This document shows, one piece after another, positions 50,984 through 62,307 of a stretch of 64,000 nucleotides of DNA (position 1 is its first letter; each line of letters begins with the position of its first letter). A program made the position numbers and the translations under genes. Under the pieces are notes generated by a model, which worked only from the letters and a program-made list of their open reading frames with translations, did no database searches and was not told the DNA's origin. This stretch comes from Prunella strophiata (Eukaryota; Chordata; Aves; Passeriformes; Prunellidae), in the NCBI GenBank assembly GCA_036583965.1, contig JAZBQD010000027.1, positions 9,215,187-9,279,186 on the forward strand, in the 5' to 3' direction.

Positions 50984-52794
50984 ACCAGCAGGAGCAAAGT
51001 CCACAGCAGGAAAAGCAAGGCTGAGGCCTCAGGAACAAAGCAGCCTTTCACAGCAGTGGCTTGGCCAGAGGAACCAGGGAATATTCCTGTCCAAGGGCTC
51101 CCAAACGGCTCCCAGCTTTGATCCTGGGCACAGGGCGGGTTGTTGGCGTTTTTCCTTTCCTGCTTTGTGTTGCTCTTTAATTTTTTTTTTCCTTCCTACT
51201 TCATGGCATAATTTTTGTGCATGTCTACGATTTCTAGGAGAATTTTCTTGCCTCTCTGGGAAGAGAAATCTGCTGGGAGCAAGATGCAGACGCTGCACAG
51301 CCCTTTCACCTGTCTCCTGAGGGAGAAAAATCCCTCCTCCAGGATTTACTGGAGGCACAAGTGTTCATCACCATCATTTTCAGTTCAGAGGTTGTTTTCT
51401 GAACATGTCTGATAAATCCCAACTTCACTCAGGATGGGAAACTGAACCAGCTCCACAGCTGTGTACCTTCCTCCCAAACCACATCCCTTCCAGGGGACTC
51501 ACTGGCTTGCATGCTCAGGTGGCCTTTCAGACTCCCCAGGTGATGGGGACAAGCACCTTCCTCCTGAGCAGCCCCCAAACCTGCTGGCTTCCAACCAGTT
51601 CTCCTGTCACCTGCCTAAAGCCTGCTCCCCCACCCCAAATGCAGAGGGAGGGGATGCACCCCCCACCTTCCCCAGCTGAAGCCGTGCCCAGCCCAGGGCT
51701 CTCCCCTCCTGCAGCACAGGCAATGGCTCCCCACGAGCCTGTTCACTCACACAGTGTGGGGCACCCCTGGCAGGGCAGGCCGAGCCTCCCCTGCCCACTG
51801 CCCACATCCCAAATGTTTTTAGGCAGTTGGAAACATGCCCGTGCTGCTGCCAGCCTTCCATGCGGGGATGGGAGGAGACAGATGGGATGGAGAGATTGAG
51901 TCAGCCCTGAGAGGTCACCGTGGCAGCCAAGGGAATAAAACCATCCCCCTCCTCTTCCTCCTTCTCCTCTTGCTCCTCATCCTTCTCCTCGCGGTCCCAG
52001 CGCCCGCCTTGTGTCGGATGTTGCCTTTGGAGCAGACCCTCCTGCCGAAGGAACGCTGTGGTGAGCCCTGTGAGCCCCTGGGCCGTCTGGAATCCATCCC
52101 TGTCTGTGCACAGGGACTGCAGCCAAACCCCGCTCCTGCCTGCTGCTGGCAGCTCTTGGCTTTCCAGGGGAGCACCTGCGGGTCCCCCCCACTTCCCAGC
52201 GCTGGAATTCAGCTGGAGAATCTCGCTGTGCCAGCAGCAGTGGCTGGGAAGGGGAGCAGCCACCCCACAGCCCCACGGGAGCCCCAGACCAGCTGATGGG
52301 GGCCAGCCCCTGCTGGGGTGACGGTGCTTTTGTCCCCTGCCGAGGTTTGGGTTGGTGTCTGCAAAGTGTGGAGGTGCCATGGAGGCTGTCCCCTTGCTGT
52401 GCTGGGTTAAATCCTGCCTGACCCACGGCCAGGGTGAGCACCAGGGAGAGCCAGGGATGCTCCCGGTGAGATCCGGGCGAGGAGGGAGCTCTCCCAGCCT
52501 GACCCCACCGAGCTCAGCCCCAGCCCTGCACAGAGCAGCTCCCCAGGCAGCGCCATGGGAGAGCATCCCACTGCCAGAGCGATTCCCAGCCCAGGGCATC
52601 ACCATTCCTGCCGCACCCCCGCATCCCGCACAGCTCAGCACCCCTGACCCTCCTCACTGTGCTCCAAGCCCTGTGTCCTGTCCCCTGTCACGCAGGGCCA
52701 TCCCCAGCCGGGGGATGCTCCGTGCCCGGGAGCGCTTGCGGGAGCCCCGTGACGCGGGCGCAGCTCGGCGGGATTAGCGGGCAGACGGACGTGA

Positions 52795-52885
52795 CTGCGA
52801 GGCAGTCGCCCGGTGCTAATTAAAGAAGGGATATATTTAGGCACCCGGTTATCCCCTGCATTTCGCTTATTTTTAGCTCCCAGTC
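52795..52885. promoter_or_regulatory. Possible regulatory island with MEF2- and homeodomain-type sites
   Basis: A sudden AT-rich pocket in GC-rich DNA, with TAATTA at 52,818-52,823, a near-MEF2 word ATATATTTAG, and a perfect MEF2 consensus TTATTTTTAG at 52,868-52,877. The role is inferred from motifs only. Confidence 0.25.
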
Positions 52886-54083
52886 TGCCAGGCTGGGCTG
52901 GCACATGGGGAAGGGCACGGAGGCGAGGCGGGATGGATCCAGCCCCAGCAGCAAGGAGGTCACAGCCACATGTCCTGGCCAGCACTGAGCCCCTGGGGAA
53001 GAAACCTCTGTCCAAACTGGCTGCAAAGGAATTAATTTTTTTCCCCCAGAAAGGCAGAAAATGGGTTTCAGGGAGCATCCCTGCTCAATCCTTGCCTCAG
53101 ATCCATCTTTGCCACCACCCACACCCCCTTATCCAGGAGCTGAAAATGGCCCTTTTTGGAATCCCCCAGCAAAAAGCCCAGCTGTGCCCAGGGCAGAGGC
53201 AGCTCCCTCATTCCCAGAGACCCATCCCTCTGCAGTGGCACAGGCCTGGCAGCAATGCCACTGGTTCCATACCTTCTTTCTCTCAAATCCTGCCCCTAAG
53301 CACAGCCAGACTGTCCTTGGCACATGGCTGAGCACCCCATCCACATGGGCCATCAGCAGGTGTGCAGCTTCCTTGGGTCCTTAGTCCCCTGAAAAGAGCA
53401 GAGAAAGAGCAGGAAGGACAGTGCCCAGCATCCCTGCATCCCTCCTGGGCCAGGACAGCCCATTGGTCCCATTCATTTCTCCCTTTGCTTCATTCCCAGA
53501 AGTGCTCTGGGGTTCTGTATTTGGGGGTTTGGGTTTTTCCCCCCTTTCCAGAGTGAAATATTGATCAGGTCTCTGCTACCCTCCCACCTTCCACCCCACC
53601 ACACCTCCTGGCTGCCCTGCTTCCCTCATGGAGTGTGGGTGGGGTGTGGGAGAAAATCAAAATAATGGGATAATAAATGATCCAGGGAGTCGAAACCCAG
53701 CTGAAAGCCAGGCTGCTCTGGCTGGCCTGGGAGGAGGCTTCCCAGCAGGGAAGGTTTGGTTTGAGGGTATTTTTGGAGCTCAACAGCATCCAGGGGTGGC
53801 CAAATTTCTTCTTAGGTGGCCCATCAGGTAAAGCCTCTCCCAAAACAGTGAGGCTGGGAAATTTGGACCATAACTCAACAAATCTGAGATGGAAAAAAAA
53901 AACCCACCCCAAATTCTTTACTTATTTAAATCCTTTGACTTCAGAAGCAGGTGTCCTGCACCCTCCAGTGTGTGGAGAGTGGCCAGGGCTGTGTGAGGCT
54001 GTGGGCTCCATCACCTGGGCTGCAGCTCGCCCTGGTTCCCTGCTGCCCATCAGAATTAGGCAGCTCGTTTGAGCAGGTTTACC

Positions 54084-54250
54084 ATAATCATCAAATAACT
54101 CGTTCATTGACAGCACGTCAGGCTGAGAAGACTGACTGAGCCCTCGTTTGCTGATTGCTAATTAGCTTAACATTCCTAATCCCTCATTAGTGACTATGAA
54201 GTAAGCTCTGAAATATGAGGTCAGCCCTAATCAGCGTTTAAAACATAAAG
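54084..54250. promoter_or_regulatory. Possible conserved non-coding element
   Basis: AT-rich, non-repetitive, without an open frame. Contains the palindrome CTAATTAG (54,158-54,165) and CCTAATCCCTCATTAG, both homeodomain-type motifs, and TCATTGACAGC. Contrasts sharply with the GC-rich flanks. Confidence 0.28.
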
Positions 54251-54552
54251 CCCACTGGCACATGATGGAGGCTGGAGAGGGGGTGGCTGCAGGGCAGCCC
54301 TGGGTGTCTCCATGGTCACAGGGAATGAGGCTGCACAGAGCAGAGGCAGACAGGAGGAGTTAAGCCCTGAGGAGCCCCAGACACCTGCACATCCCCCCAG
54401 AGCTGAGCCCCTGCACTCAGTGCCCACCTGGATCACCACAGGAACAGGCAGCAACGTGGGGTGCAACATTTGAGGGGCCCCAGGTTCCTCTCGAGTCCCC
54501 AGTGCATCCAACAGCAATTCCAGCTGTGGCTTCCACTCTGGGCAGACTGTCT

Positions 54553-54680
54553 ACAGAAACACAGAATATTCTGAGCTGAGAGGGATCCACAAGGACCATG
54601 AGTCCAGTTGTTAAGGGAATGGATCCAGCCCCTACAAAAATCAAACCCATCAGCACCATGCTCTGACCAACAGGGCACCT
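54553..54680 (-). mobile_element. tRNA-Ile-derived SINE fragment with CR1-type 3' tail
   Basis: Read on the minus strand, 54,680 to about 54,620 resembles the body of tRNA-Ile: TGTTGGTCAGAGCATGGTGC matches the D-arm to anticodon-stem region, and GGGTTTGATTTT matches a decayed B box. About a dozen bases after the anticodon are lost. The downstream half (GGACTC, GGTCCTTGTGGATCCCTCTC, CAGAATATTCTGTG) resembles the 3' end of avian CR1 elements, ending in decayed copies of the octamer ATTCTRTG. This is the architecture of passerine SINEs of the TguSINE1 type. It is old and truncated. The assignment is from memory, without a library search. Confidence 0.75.
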
Positions 54681-54973
54681 GTGCAGGATGCTCTGGCTTT
54701 TCCCCCCAGTTCCCACCTTCAAGATTCCAGGTTTAGCCAGGCTGTTGGCACTGGGACTTCCCCCAGAGACTCACCCCCACCCTCTGACCCTGGGGGAAGG
54801 AGTCAAATCTCAGCATTGGCACCAAAGTGTGCTGGGCTGCCACTTCCATGCCATCATTTGGGAGTTAAAAATGGCCCTTAGTTGTTGTGGCTTAATTCTC
54901 TGGAAGAATAAACTGTTGTGGACTGAGAGTTACTTATTCCTGGCTGGGGAAACTTCTACAGGAGGGCTGTGGA

Positions 54974-55081
54974 CGTTAAAATAACCGTAATAAACTCCTG
55001 ATAGTGAGCCTTAAAAAAAGGAGAAAAATATTTCTAAAATAACCCTAACTAAAGTCCAGCTAGTGAGCCTTAAAAAGGGGG
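54974..55081. repeat. Diverged ~59-bp tandem duplication
   Basis: TAAAATAACCGTAATAAACT...TAGTGAGCCTTAAAAA at 54,977-55,018 recurs as TAAAATAACCCTAACTAAAG...TAGTGAGCCTTAAAAA at 55,036-55,077. Several substitutions separate the copies, so the event is not recent. Confidence 0.8.
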
Positions 55082-55279
55082 GGGGGAAATGCCGCTGTTT
55101 CCATGAAAACGTAATTTGAAAAGCCCTTGCACCAAACTCTGCTCAGCCAGGGCGATGCTCCCACCTCAAGCCCTGGGGATGATGCTCTGCATTCGGGCAG
55201 TGGGGCAGGGCCAGCCCCTGCTCCACGCCCGGTCCCTGCAGGGAGCCGGGAGCAGGGAGCCTTTGCTTTGTGACACACA

Positions 55280-55360
55280 GGGGGGTTGTTCAGGGGGGTT
55301 GTTCAGGGGGGTTGTTCAGGGGGGTTGTTCAGGGGGGTTGTTCAGGGGGGTTGTTCAGGG
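55280..55360 (+). repeat. 13-bp G-run array, six copies (G-quadruplex type)
   Basis: Six near-perfect units GGGGGGTTGTTCA followed by a final GGG. The G6 runs are separated by 7-base loops, which meets the usual G3+N1-7 rule for a G-quadruplex. It is followed directly by a CpG-rich stretch (55,361-55,530). Confidence 0.92.
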
Positions 55361-55399
55361 CTGTCCCCTCGGGCCCGCTCGGCTGGGCAGCAGCAGCAG

Positions 55400-55540
55400 C
55401 ATCTCTCTCTCATGAGCGCACGTCAGCGATGACGCCCGGCGAGCGCTGCCGGCAGAGGCTCCGCGAACCTCCCGCGGACCGAGCCGAGCTTCGCCCCCGA
55501 TTCCGGCTCCGCAGCTTCTCCGGAGCACGGAGACACGGGA
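55400..55540. other. Short CpG-rich island in the intergenic region
   Basis: A cluster of CpGs with CACGTCAGCGATGACG (CRE-like half-sites) and CCGCGAACCTCCCGCGG. No gene start can be tied to it. It could be an unannotated promoter or just GC-rich bird intergenic DNA. Confidence 0.35.
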
Positions 55541-56239
55541 TATTTTGAGCATCCTTGGCAGCAGCGAATGAGGATTAGTCCAATCCCCCCAGACGTGAAC
55601 GTCTCCCCAGCTCTATTTCCAAGGACAGGAATAGCCTTTGAAGGCTTCTCCATGTGGAGGGCACACACCTGCAAATGTTAAAAGCAAAGATCTGTTTCTG
55701 GAAAGGTTTTGGGTGGTGAAGCATCAAGGCTGTCTAAATAAGTGGGTGAAAAAGGGGCCGTGTAGCACCTGCTGGCTCTTGCCCCATGGCTAACCCAAGC
55801 CCATGCCCTTTGGATTTTATTGTGCATCTAATTCCTGAACCCATCAGACACAGTGTGCAGTTGTGGCCACTCACATCCTCATCTTGCTCAGCCAAGTTTC
55901 ACGTCTGACAGGTTTTTACCCCTTTCACCCCTTACATGTTTTTGCCATCACGACTCTGCAGATCTACAAAACACTATAAACTTACAGACTCGGTGGAGGA
56001 TGGTAAACTGTGGGCTTGAGTTTCAGAGTGGAAAGCTTTGGCTTAGCCACACACCTGGCCTGTGGAGCAGAAAATCCCAAACAGCCTGGCAGAGTTACTC
56101 CTGTACCCAGACACTCCACAAGCCATTTTCTGCCCCATCAAACAGCTGGTTGAGCAGGCAGGTTGGGAGCACAGCCACCCCCAGAGCTATGGGGAACTGA
56201 GGGGACACCAACCAAGAGACAAACACGAGTTTGGATTTA

Positions 56240-59200
56240 TGTAAAAAAAAAAAAATTATTTATTTTGGAGGAGGATTTGAACATCGACATGCAGGTACAA
56301 CATGAATAAAAATTATTGCACCGCTATTATGTGGCAATTGTTCAAGTTTCTAAAAACACAGAAATTCCACACTTTCTCTTATCTAGCTAAGTGCTGAGTG
56401 ACACGGCTTGGCAGAGCCCAGCGCAGGAGGTGCTCTCACAGCCACCTGGATATGGTCATCGAACACAACGTAAACACACACTTCTGTCAAATCTTCTACT
56501 AGAAGTACAGAATTATCCTTCACATCCAGTAAGAGAAAACCAGAGAAAGACTTTATCCTCCCCTCTTCGGAAGAAAAACGAAACAAAACAAAACAAAACA
56601 AAAAAATTACTCCAAATCACACCTTAATGCAAGTGTGGCAAACAAACCCACAGGTCACTCCTACCCCTTCCCCCACAAGCGCTCTTTAGTACAGCAGCAG
56701 CCAAAGGCCTCCAACATTCAGACCCAGGAGTGGCCAGTACAACGCTAAAGTCTAATATTTACAATAAATATCATCCATTTCTCTTAGTTTGCAACAGTAA
56801 GAGACAAAGGGGAAAATAACACTGAGGCACGGGGCAGGGATGAGCCAGCTGGATGCAGGAGCAGAGAGGAGCTGCAGAGGCTGAACCAGCTTAGGCGCTG
56901 CCATCCCAACACGGGTGAGGAGCAGGAGACACATCCAAGCTGACAGAAGGGAGACAAAGCAGGAAAGCAGCATATTTGGATGGTGACATGCAGGGCTCAT
57001 TCACCAAACACACACCTCACACTCCTGACTTCCACCCTGGGCCTGCCTGAGCCAGGATTACCCACGGGGACCAAGGGCTGCTCCGGCTGGGGCCTCCCTT
57101 GGGCACCGCAGTCCGAGTCAGCACTGGGAACACACTCTTGCCCCTCAGACACAGCTTTTCCTGTTCCTTCCCAACACATTTTGCAAGCTTTTTTTTGGAG
57201 AAGGTATTTAAGGAATTTATAGCAGAGCAAGGAATTAAGTCTTGGTGTATCCACCTGGCTTATTATCAAAATTTAATAGAAAAAGTCTTTTTGCCCTGAA
57301 CTTTCTGCTAAAGTGCGCCATGTGAATTTGACAGCAGGTAGAACAGGGATGATGGGGCACCTGGCACACTGAGGGAAACTGCAGGACTGACCAAGAGCAG
57401 GGGATACAGGCCTTCACTAGAATGCTTTCCTGGCAATACTGTTGGCTTTGGCTTCCAAAAACCAGGGATTTTTAATTGCACTGACCACTCTGTACCGTAG
57501 CTACAAAAGAGGCAACGAAACACATACCTCACCTTTTCTTTGGCCAACACAGGCAAAAGCAGCTAAAGCTGTGACACAGTAAGGGTTTTCACTCCTCCTT
57601 TTATGCCTAGGAAAGGATAATTCTGCAATTCAGCATGGGAAGCAGTGGCTGCAAAGGCAGGGAGTCAGCAGCTTACAGCTGGCACCATCACAGGGTCCCA
57701 CCCCTGCCCGTGGGGGATGAACCAGGTTACCCAGCCTGGCTCACACCCCCTGCTCACCTCCTACGAGCAGAGGTCGGTCTTCTCCTCAGGTTTTTTAAAC
57801 ACAGAAGGAAAAGGGGGACCTGCCACAGCCAGGTCAGACCATGTCCTCACACAACTCCTTAATTTACACAGACACTTCCATCTCGCCAAGGTCAGGTTCT
57901 CTCAAGAGATCAGCTTGTCAGGGAGGCTTGTCTTTGTAATTACCACAGACTCAGGATGCCAAATCCACTTTTCACTATTCCTGTCCATGCCATAATATCC
58001 TGCGCTGCTTCTCAACAGTTTTTTAGTAGATCAACCCATCAGGGAGAAAACCAGCCAGGCACGTACCAGATCCTGCCAAGTCTGTTCCTTACTTGCTACT
58101 GCTCTAAATCAGCACTGAATGATGCTTACCACCAAGAGCACTTGGAGAGGCTGGAGACACCCAGGACCCTGACAAGGCAGTGGAAATACTGTGGTTTGTA
58201 ATTGCAAACCAAGTGTATACGAGCAGCCTATGAATTCCAGGGAGAAGAGCAGAGAGACAGCACAGCAGGCTCTGCTCTCAGTACCACCACAGCCAGGTTT
58301 ATTAAGGTGTTACCTGGGAGCACTGAGGCTTTGGTTAGTGTAGTAGCAACACCATACATGTTCACACTGACACACGGAGTAAACACTCATTTAAACATGT
58401 TAAAAAAAAAAAAAAAAAAAAGCTCAAACCAAACCAAAACTTGGTCCAGAAATGAAATCCAAGCAGCCAAAATCAAGTATATAATGGGGAGAATCAACTG
58501 CTACACAGAAAGAAACAGGGTGAGATTCCAGAGATTTTTTTCGAGTTGTGGGTTGTACTGAAATCAGATTGAAAGAGACGGAGAAAATATATTTCTATAT
58601 AATAAACATATTTGCATTCAGGGGAAGCAAACCAAAACTTCAAGTTCAGAGAAAGCCAAGACAGTGAAGGAAGCAGCAGTGTAAGGAAATCAGACCAAGA
58701 GAGATGGGTTTTAGCCTGGAATACTGTTGCACAGTCATTCTGCTTCTAACAGCATAAGCCAGTGAGCAGGGAGCTGTCCCTTGTGGGTGATCCACAGGGA
58801 GATCCACTCAGACAACACTAGGATACAAGCTGAGCACAATCTGGGACAAATGATGGGAGTGTTCATTGAGAGGAACCTTTAACTGGATGAACAAATGGCT
58901 TACAGTGCTACTTGACACATTTATTGGTGCATTATTATTGGTCTAACCCTCAGCAAGGAGCACTGTCACCCAGAGTCGGTCACACTTAGAGCAAAGCGAT
59001 GTCTAAACCTAGGAGCAAAGAGTCAGCTTTTAATGCAAAGTGACCTCAGCAGTGGAAATGATCTAGCTATTAAAGCTGAAATCTGAAAATATCACATGTG
59101 TTTTAAAAGTCTGCTTGCAGCTTGACCACAGAACTCGAGGAGTCTGAACTCTTCATAGGTTTGTTTTTAAAACGGGCATGTTCAGAAAACTCAGCAAGTT

Positions 59201-60313
59201 TCCCAAGCCCCAATTCAGAAATGTTAAGGGACACCTTAAAATCCCTACCTATTTAGACTCACCAAGAGAAGGAAAAGTCTCCAAAGGTTGTTTTTCATTG
59301 AGATAACTTTGCCAAACACACTGGAGAATATGCAACTACAAATTTTTCTACTTTAAAACCAACCTACAGGCACCCCTTTCCTGGGGTCACTTACTCTGAG
59401 GCAGGGCAAGTTATGAATTGAAGCCAGAGAAAGGAAGATAAAATATCACTAAAATTTTAAAAACAGAAGGAAAAGTTGCCATGTGTCCCATAGAGATAAG
59501 TAAAAACAATCCCCAAAAAAGCCAGCTTATGGATTGGAAATTTCTCTTTCTGATAATTCCATTGAAAAATACTCTTACTTGTTTTAAAGAGAAGACAGGG
59601 ATCTCTCTCTCTCCAGCCAAGTCCTTTGTCTCCACATCCTCTAAGGACACAGGACTGTGACACATGGTGACAAAGAGGTTTTACTTGCACCAAAGAGGGT
59701 CTGTAGTTTCAGAACACCTTGCAGACAAGAGGGTAGGTTCTTATTCTTGTCAAGGGACATCAGATTGTAAAACTGGAGCAACAACTTGACATTTGTGAAT
59801 TTCAATGGAATTTCAAAGAGAATGCTGAAAAGCAGAAATTTAAAAACAAGCTGCCTTTTTTGCACACAGAATTTTTGGGATCTCAAATAAATGCAGAATT
59901 AGAAGGAAGAGCACATCAGGCCCTAAACTCAGACAAAATAAAAGGCATGGAAGGGGAAAGAAATGAAACCAAAGTGTTTCTTAAGCCCTGCTTTAAAGAT
60001 ACCCTGTTCTAAAGAGACCTCAAACAGCAAGCACTACTGTGTACAAAAATAGAATAGCAAGGATGAAAAAACACAAAAAACAGTATGAAAAAAACCCTCC
60101 CAAAAATAGATGTACACAAGTTCTATTTTATATTAGTGTATATTACAAAATTCAAACATGCAGTCTCTATTTTGAATGCAGAACGCTCCAGTCCACGAGT
60201 ACCAGCGATGCTGCTATGTTTTCTTTACAGCATCATCATGTGACAGGGGAAAGTCTTGTATTTTTAACTGATTTCCAACCTCTTTGCTTTTTGCTTGTGC
60301 CAGAGTCCCTTCT
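56240..60313 (-). other. MAST2: MAST2 3' untranslated region (putative, about 4 kb)
   Basis: Continues from the MAST2 stop on the minus strand without a coding exon. AT-rich compared with the flanking intergenic DNA. AATAAA (minus) occurs at 58,925-58,920, 58,303-58,298 and 56,264-56,259. The last is part of AATAAATAA and is followed by a T-run and TGTTTGTCTCTTGGTTGGTG, a strong downstream element, so I take it as the distal end. A proximal end is possible. Contains A-runs at 58,401-58,420 and an AAAAC repeat near 56,580. Confidence 0.5.
56259..56264 (-). terminator. MAST2: Putative distal poly(A) signal of MAST2
   Basis: Minus-strand AATAAA followed by a run of 13 T and GU-rich sequence within about 60 bases. 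Chosen as the gene end because the downstream context is the strongest of the three candidates. Confidence 0.5.
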
Positions 60314-62307
60314 TTACAGGGCCTCGTGCTGCCATCTGGCAGAGGAGAGGCTCTCAGAGCTGCTTGTCCAAGAGCATGAGACAGCTCTTTTGACAGGAGT
60401 GGTTTTGCAGCTCCCTGCTGACGCCTCAGATGCTTTAGCACTGCAAAAAAGTGCCTCCTTTTTGACCACCACAGGACATGTTGCCTCCTTTTTGGCCCCC
60501 ACGGGACACACTGCCTCCCAGGGCTTTGCTGGGTGTAAGGACTCTGCACAGGACCCACTCCTCGTGGTCACACCATCTGTGCTAGAGGGTTTGGCTTTCT
60601 CTTGACATTCTCCTACTTGTGAAATTTTTTGTTTCAAATCTTTCTCCTCTTTACAGGAGACACCCAAATCCTTTCTCGTTTCCACCTCTCCAGACCCAGA
60701 CACACTGAGCTTCAGAGGGCCCAACACGCTCTGGGCCAGGGGCACTAACTGGGACACGGAGAGCGCGCGCTCGATGGCACCGGGGATGAGGAGCGGGGAG
60801 GACACGGGTCCTGCTGGGCTGCTTTTGCTGCAGGTTAAAGCACCCTCTGCCTGGGATGAGCTGGGCTGCTGCTTGTCAGGGCTAGGACTTCTTTGGGATG
60901 TTTCACTGGCACTCCCAGGAGACAGAAATGAGGAGCTGTGCTGTTCCACAGGCTGAGGCGTCTCCTCGCGACCCTTCTCACCGCGGTCCGGGGGGCTCAC
61001 TGCGACAGGAGTGCTCGTGTTTGCTGGGCACCATGAGGAAACTGCCAGCAGAGGTTTGGAATCCTGTTTTTTCTGACTGCTTTCTGTTAGCACAGGCTCT
61101 TTCAAGTCAAGTTTACCACAGGAGGCCCCAGAAGAATCACCCTCTTCAAGTTCCAGGAGTTTGATAGATGGGCACTGCATATGTTCTGTGAGATCTACTG
61201 GTTTTTGAGTACCTGGAGTTCTCCCGAGATCTTTGATTGCTTCAGAAGACCTGTCTTTTGGACCAAAACACTCCAAAGTTTTGGTTTCTGGCAATTTATG
61301 CTCCTTTGTAGTTGTTTCTGATTTTAGGAATGGCTTTTCTGAATTAGCTAGTTTTTCTGGAGAAGTTCTTGAGGGGAGCTCTGGTGGGGAGGGGTGCACA
61401 CTGATTTGCAGCGGCTCTGAAACAGGCTTTGCTTGTTGAGTATTTCCCTTCTGCAAATCTTCTGTACCTTTTGGATCTTCAGGTAGAAAGGCATCATCTT
61501 CAATACTATCCTTACTTTCCAGTTTAGATGAAAACTTATTATCCTCATTAAAAGAATCTGAGCCTTGGTCTCCACTGCCATGAGGCTTGTCCAGCCTTCT
61601 CCCATCCTGACTATCTTCTGAGCCATCATCTGTTTCATCTTCAGAAGAATCTACTTCCCTGATGGCCTCCTGCTTTTGCAGGGACTCCCTCCTCTCCACC
61701 CTGTCCTGCCGAATGGCTCCCAGCTTCCGTGAGCCCGGCTTCTGCAGCATCCCTTTTTCTGCCAGCCCCAGTTTGCCGCCCGTCGTTTCATTGGCAGACT
61801 CCTGTAGGCTCTGGAGGCTGGGATCCCGCTGTAACATCTCCTTCTTGAACTCAGAGTGGGAGATATCCAAGCTATGCTTCCTTGAGGAGCCCAGCTTCTT
61901 CTCAGAGGAGGACAGAGAGGCAGCCAGTTTCTCAGCTGACTGCACTCTCTTCAGCAAAGGAGACCGAGGGGGCTCGGCACTTTTGGGGCGAGAAATTTGT
62001 CTCACCAGTGGTGGAGAGGAGTGTAGTTTTACTGGGAAAGACTGGATAATACTGGAGCTGCCAATTGAGTGTCCTGGCAAAGGAGATGGGGAGCGCTGCG
62101 GTGACGTGGACTGCGGGGTTGGTGATGGAGTGTGAGCCAGGGGGGACAGAGGGATGTTTCCTGCAGATTTACGCCTTGGAGATCTGTACTGCCTCTGGAG
62201 CTTTGGTGCTAGGCCATGCAGAGAGCTGGGTCGGATGTGGCCAGAGCTGGCTGGAGAATTGGGAACACTGGAACTGGGAGAGCTGCTCTGAGAAGAATTG
62301 CCACCAA
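60314..62307 (-). CDS. MAST2: MAST2 terminal coding exon
   Basis: The acceptor is a long T-run then TTAAG|TTGG; the first two bases complete Val with the G left by the preceding exon, giving [14 protein letters not shown]. The open frame then runs 664 codons to TAA, far longer than chance. The C-terminal part contains a 10-residue duplication ([20 protein letters not shown]). Confidence 0.93.

Larger units (their letters stand above)
46581..56239. other. Convergent intergenic region between PIK3R3 and MAST2
   Basis: 9.7 kb between the two 3' ends. Open frames reach 246 codons but overlap on both strands, are low in complexity and show no domain, so no gene is called. It contains a degenerate 23-bp repeat (47.2 kb), a poly-A run (50,550-50,578), an 11-copy CACCTG array (50.8 kb), a pyrimidine tract near 51,945-51,990, a SINE (54.6 kb), a 59-bp duplication (55.0 kb), a G-run array (55.3 kb) and two AT-rich islands. 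Confidence 0.7.

Noticed and set aside
49614..51320. Plus-strand frames of about 215 codons
   Set aside because: Low-complexity and partly encoded by the TCACCTGCC repeat; GC-rich intergenic background explains them.
51901..52641. 246-codon minus-strand frame in the intergenic region
   Set aside because: Overlaps several frames on the other strand, includes a Glu-rich stretch from a pyrimidine tract, and has no recognisable homology or promoter.
54620..54680. Functional tRNA-Ile gene on the minus strand
   Set aside because: The anticodon arm, variable loop and B box are broken and a CR1-type tail follows; it is a SINE remnant.
55280..55360. CRISPR-like regularly spaced repeat
   Set aside because: Units are directly adjacent with no variable spacers, and the genome is vertebrate.
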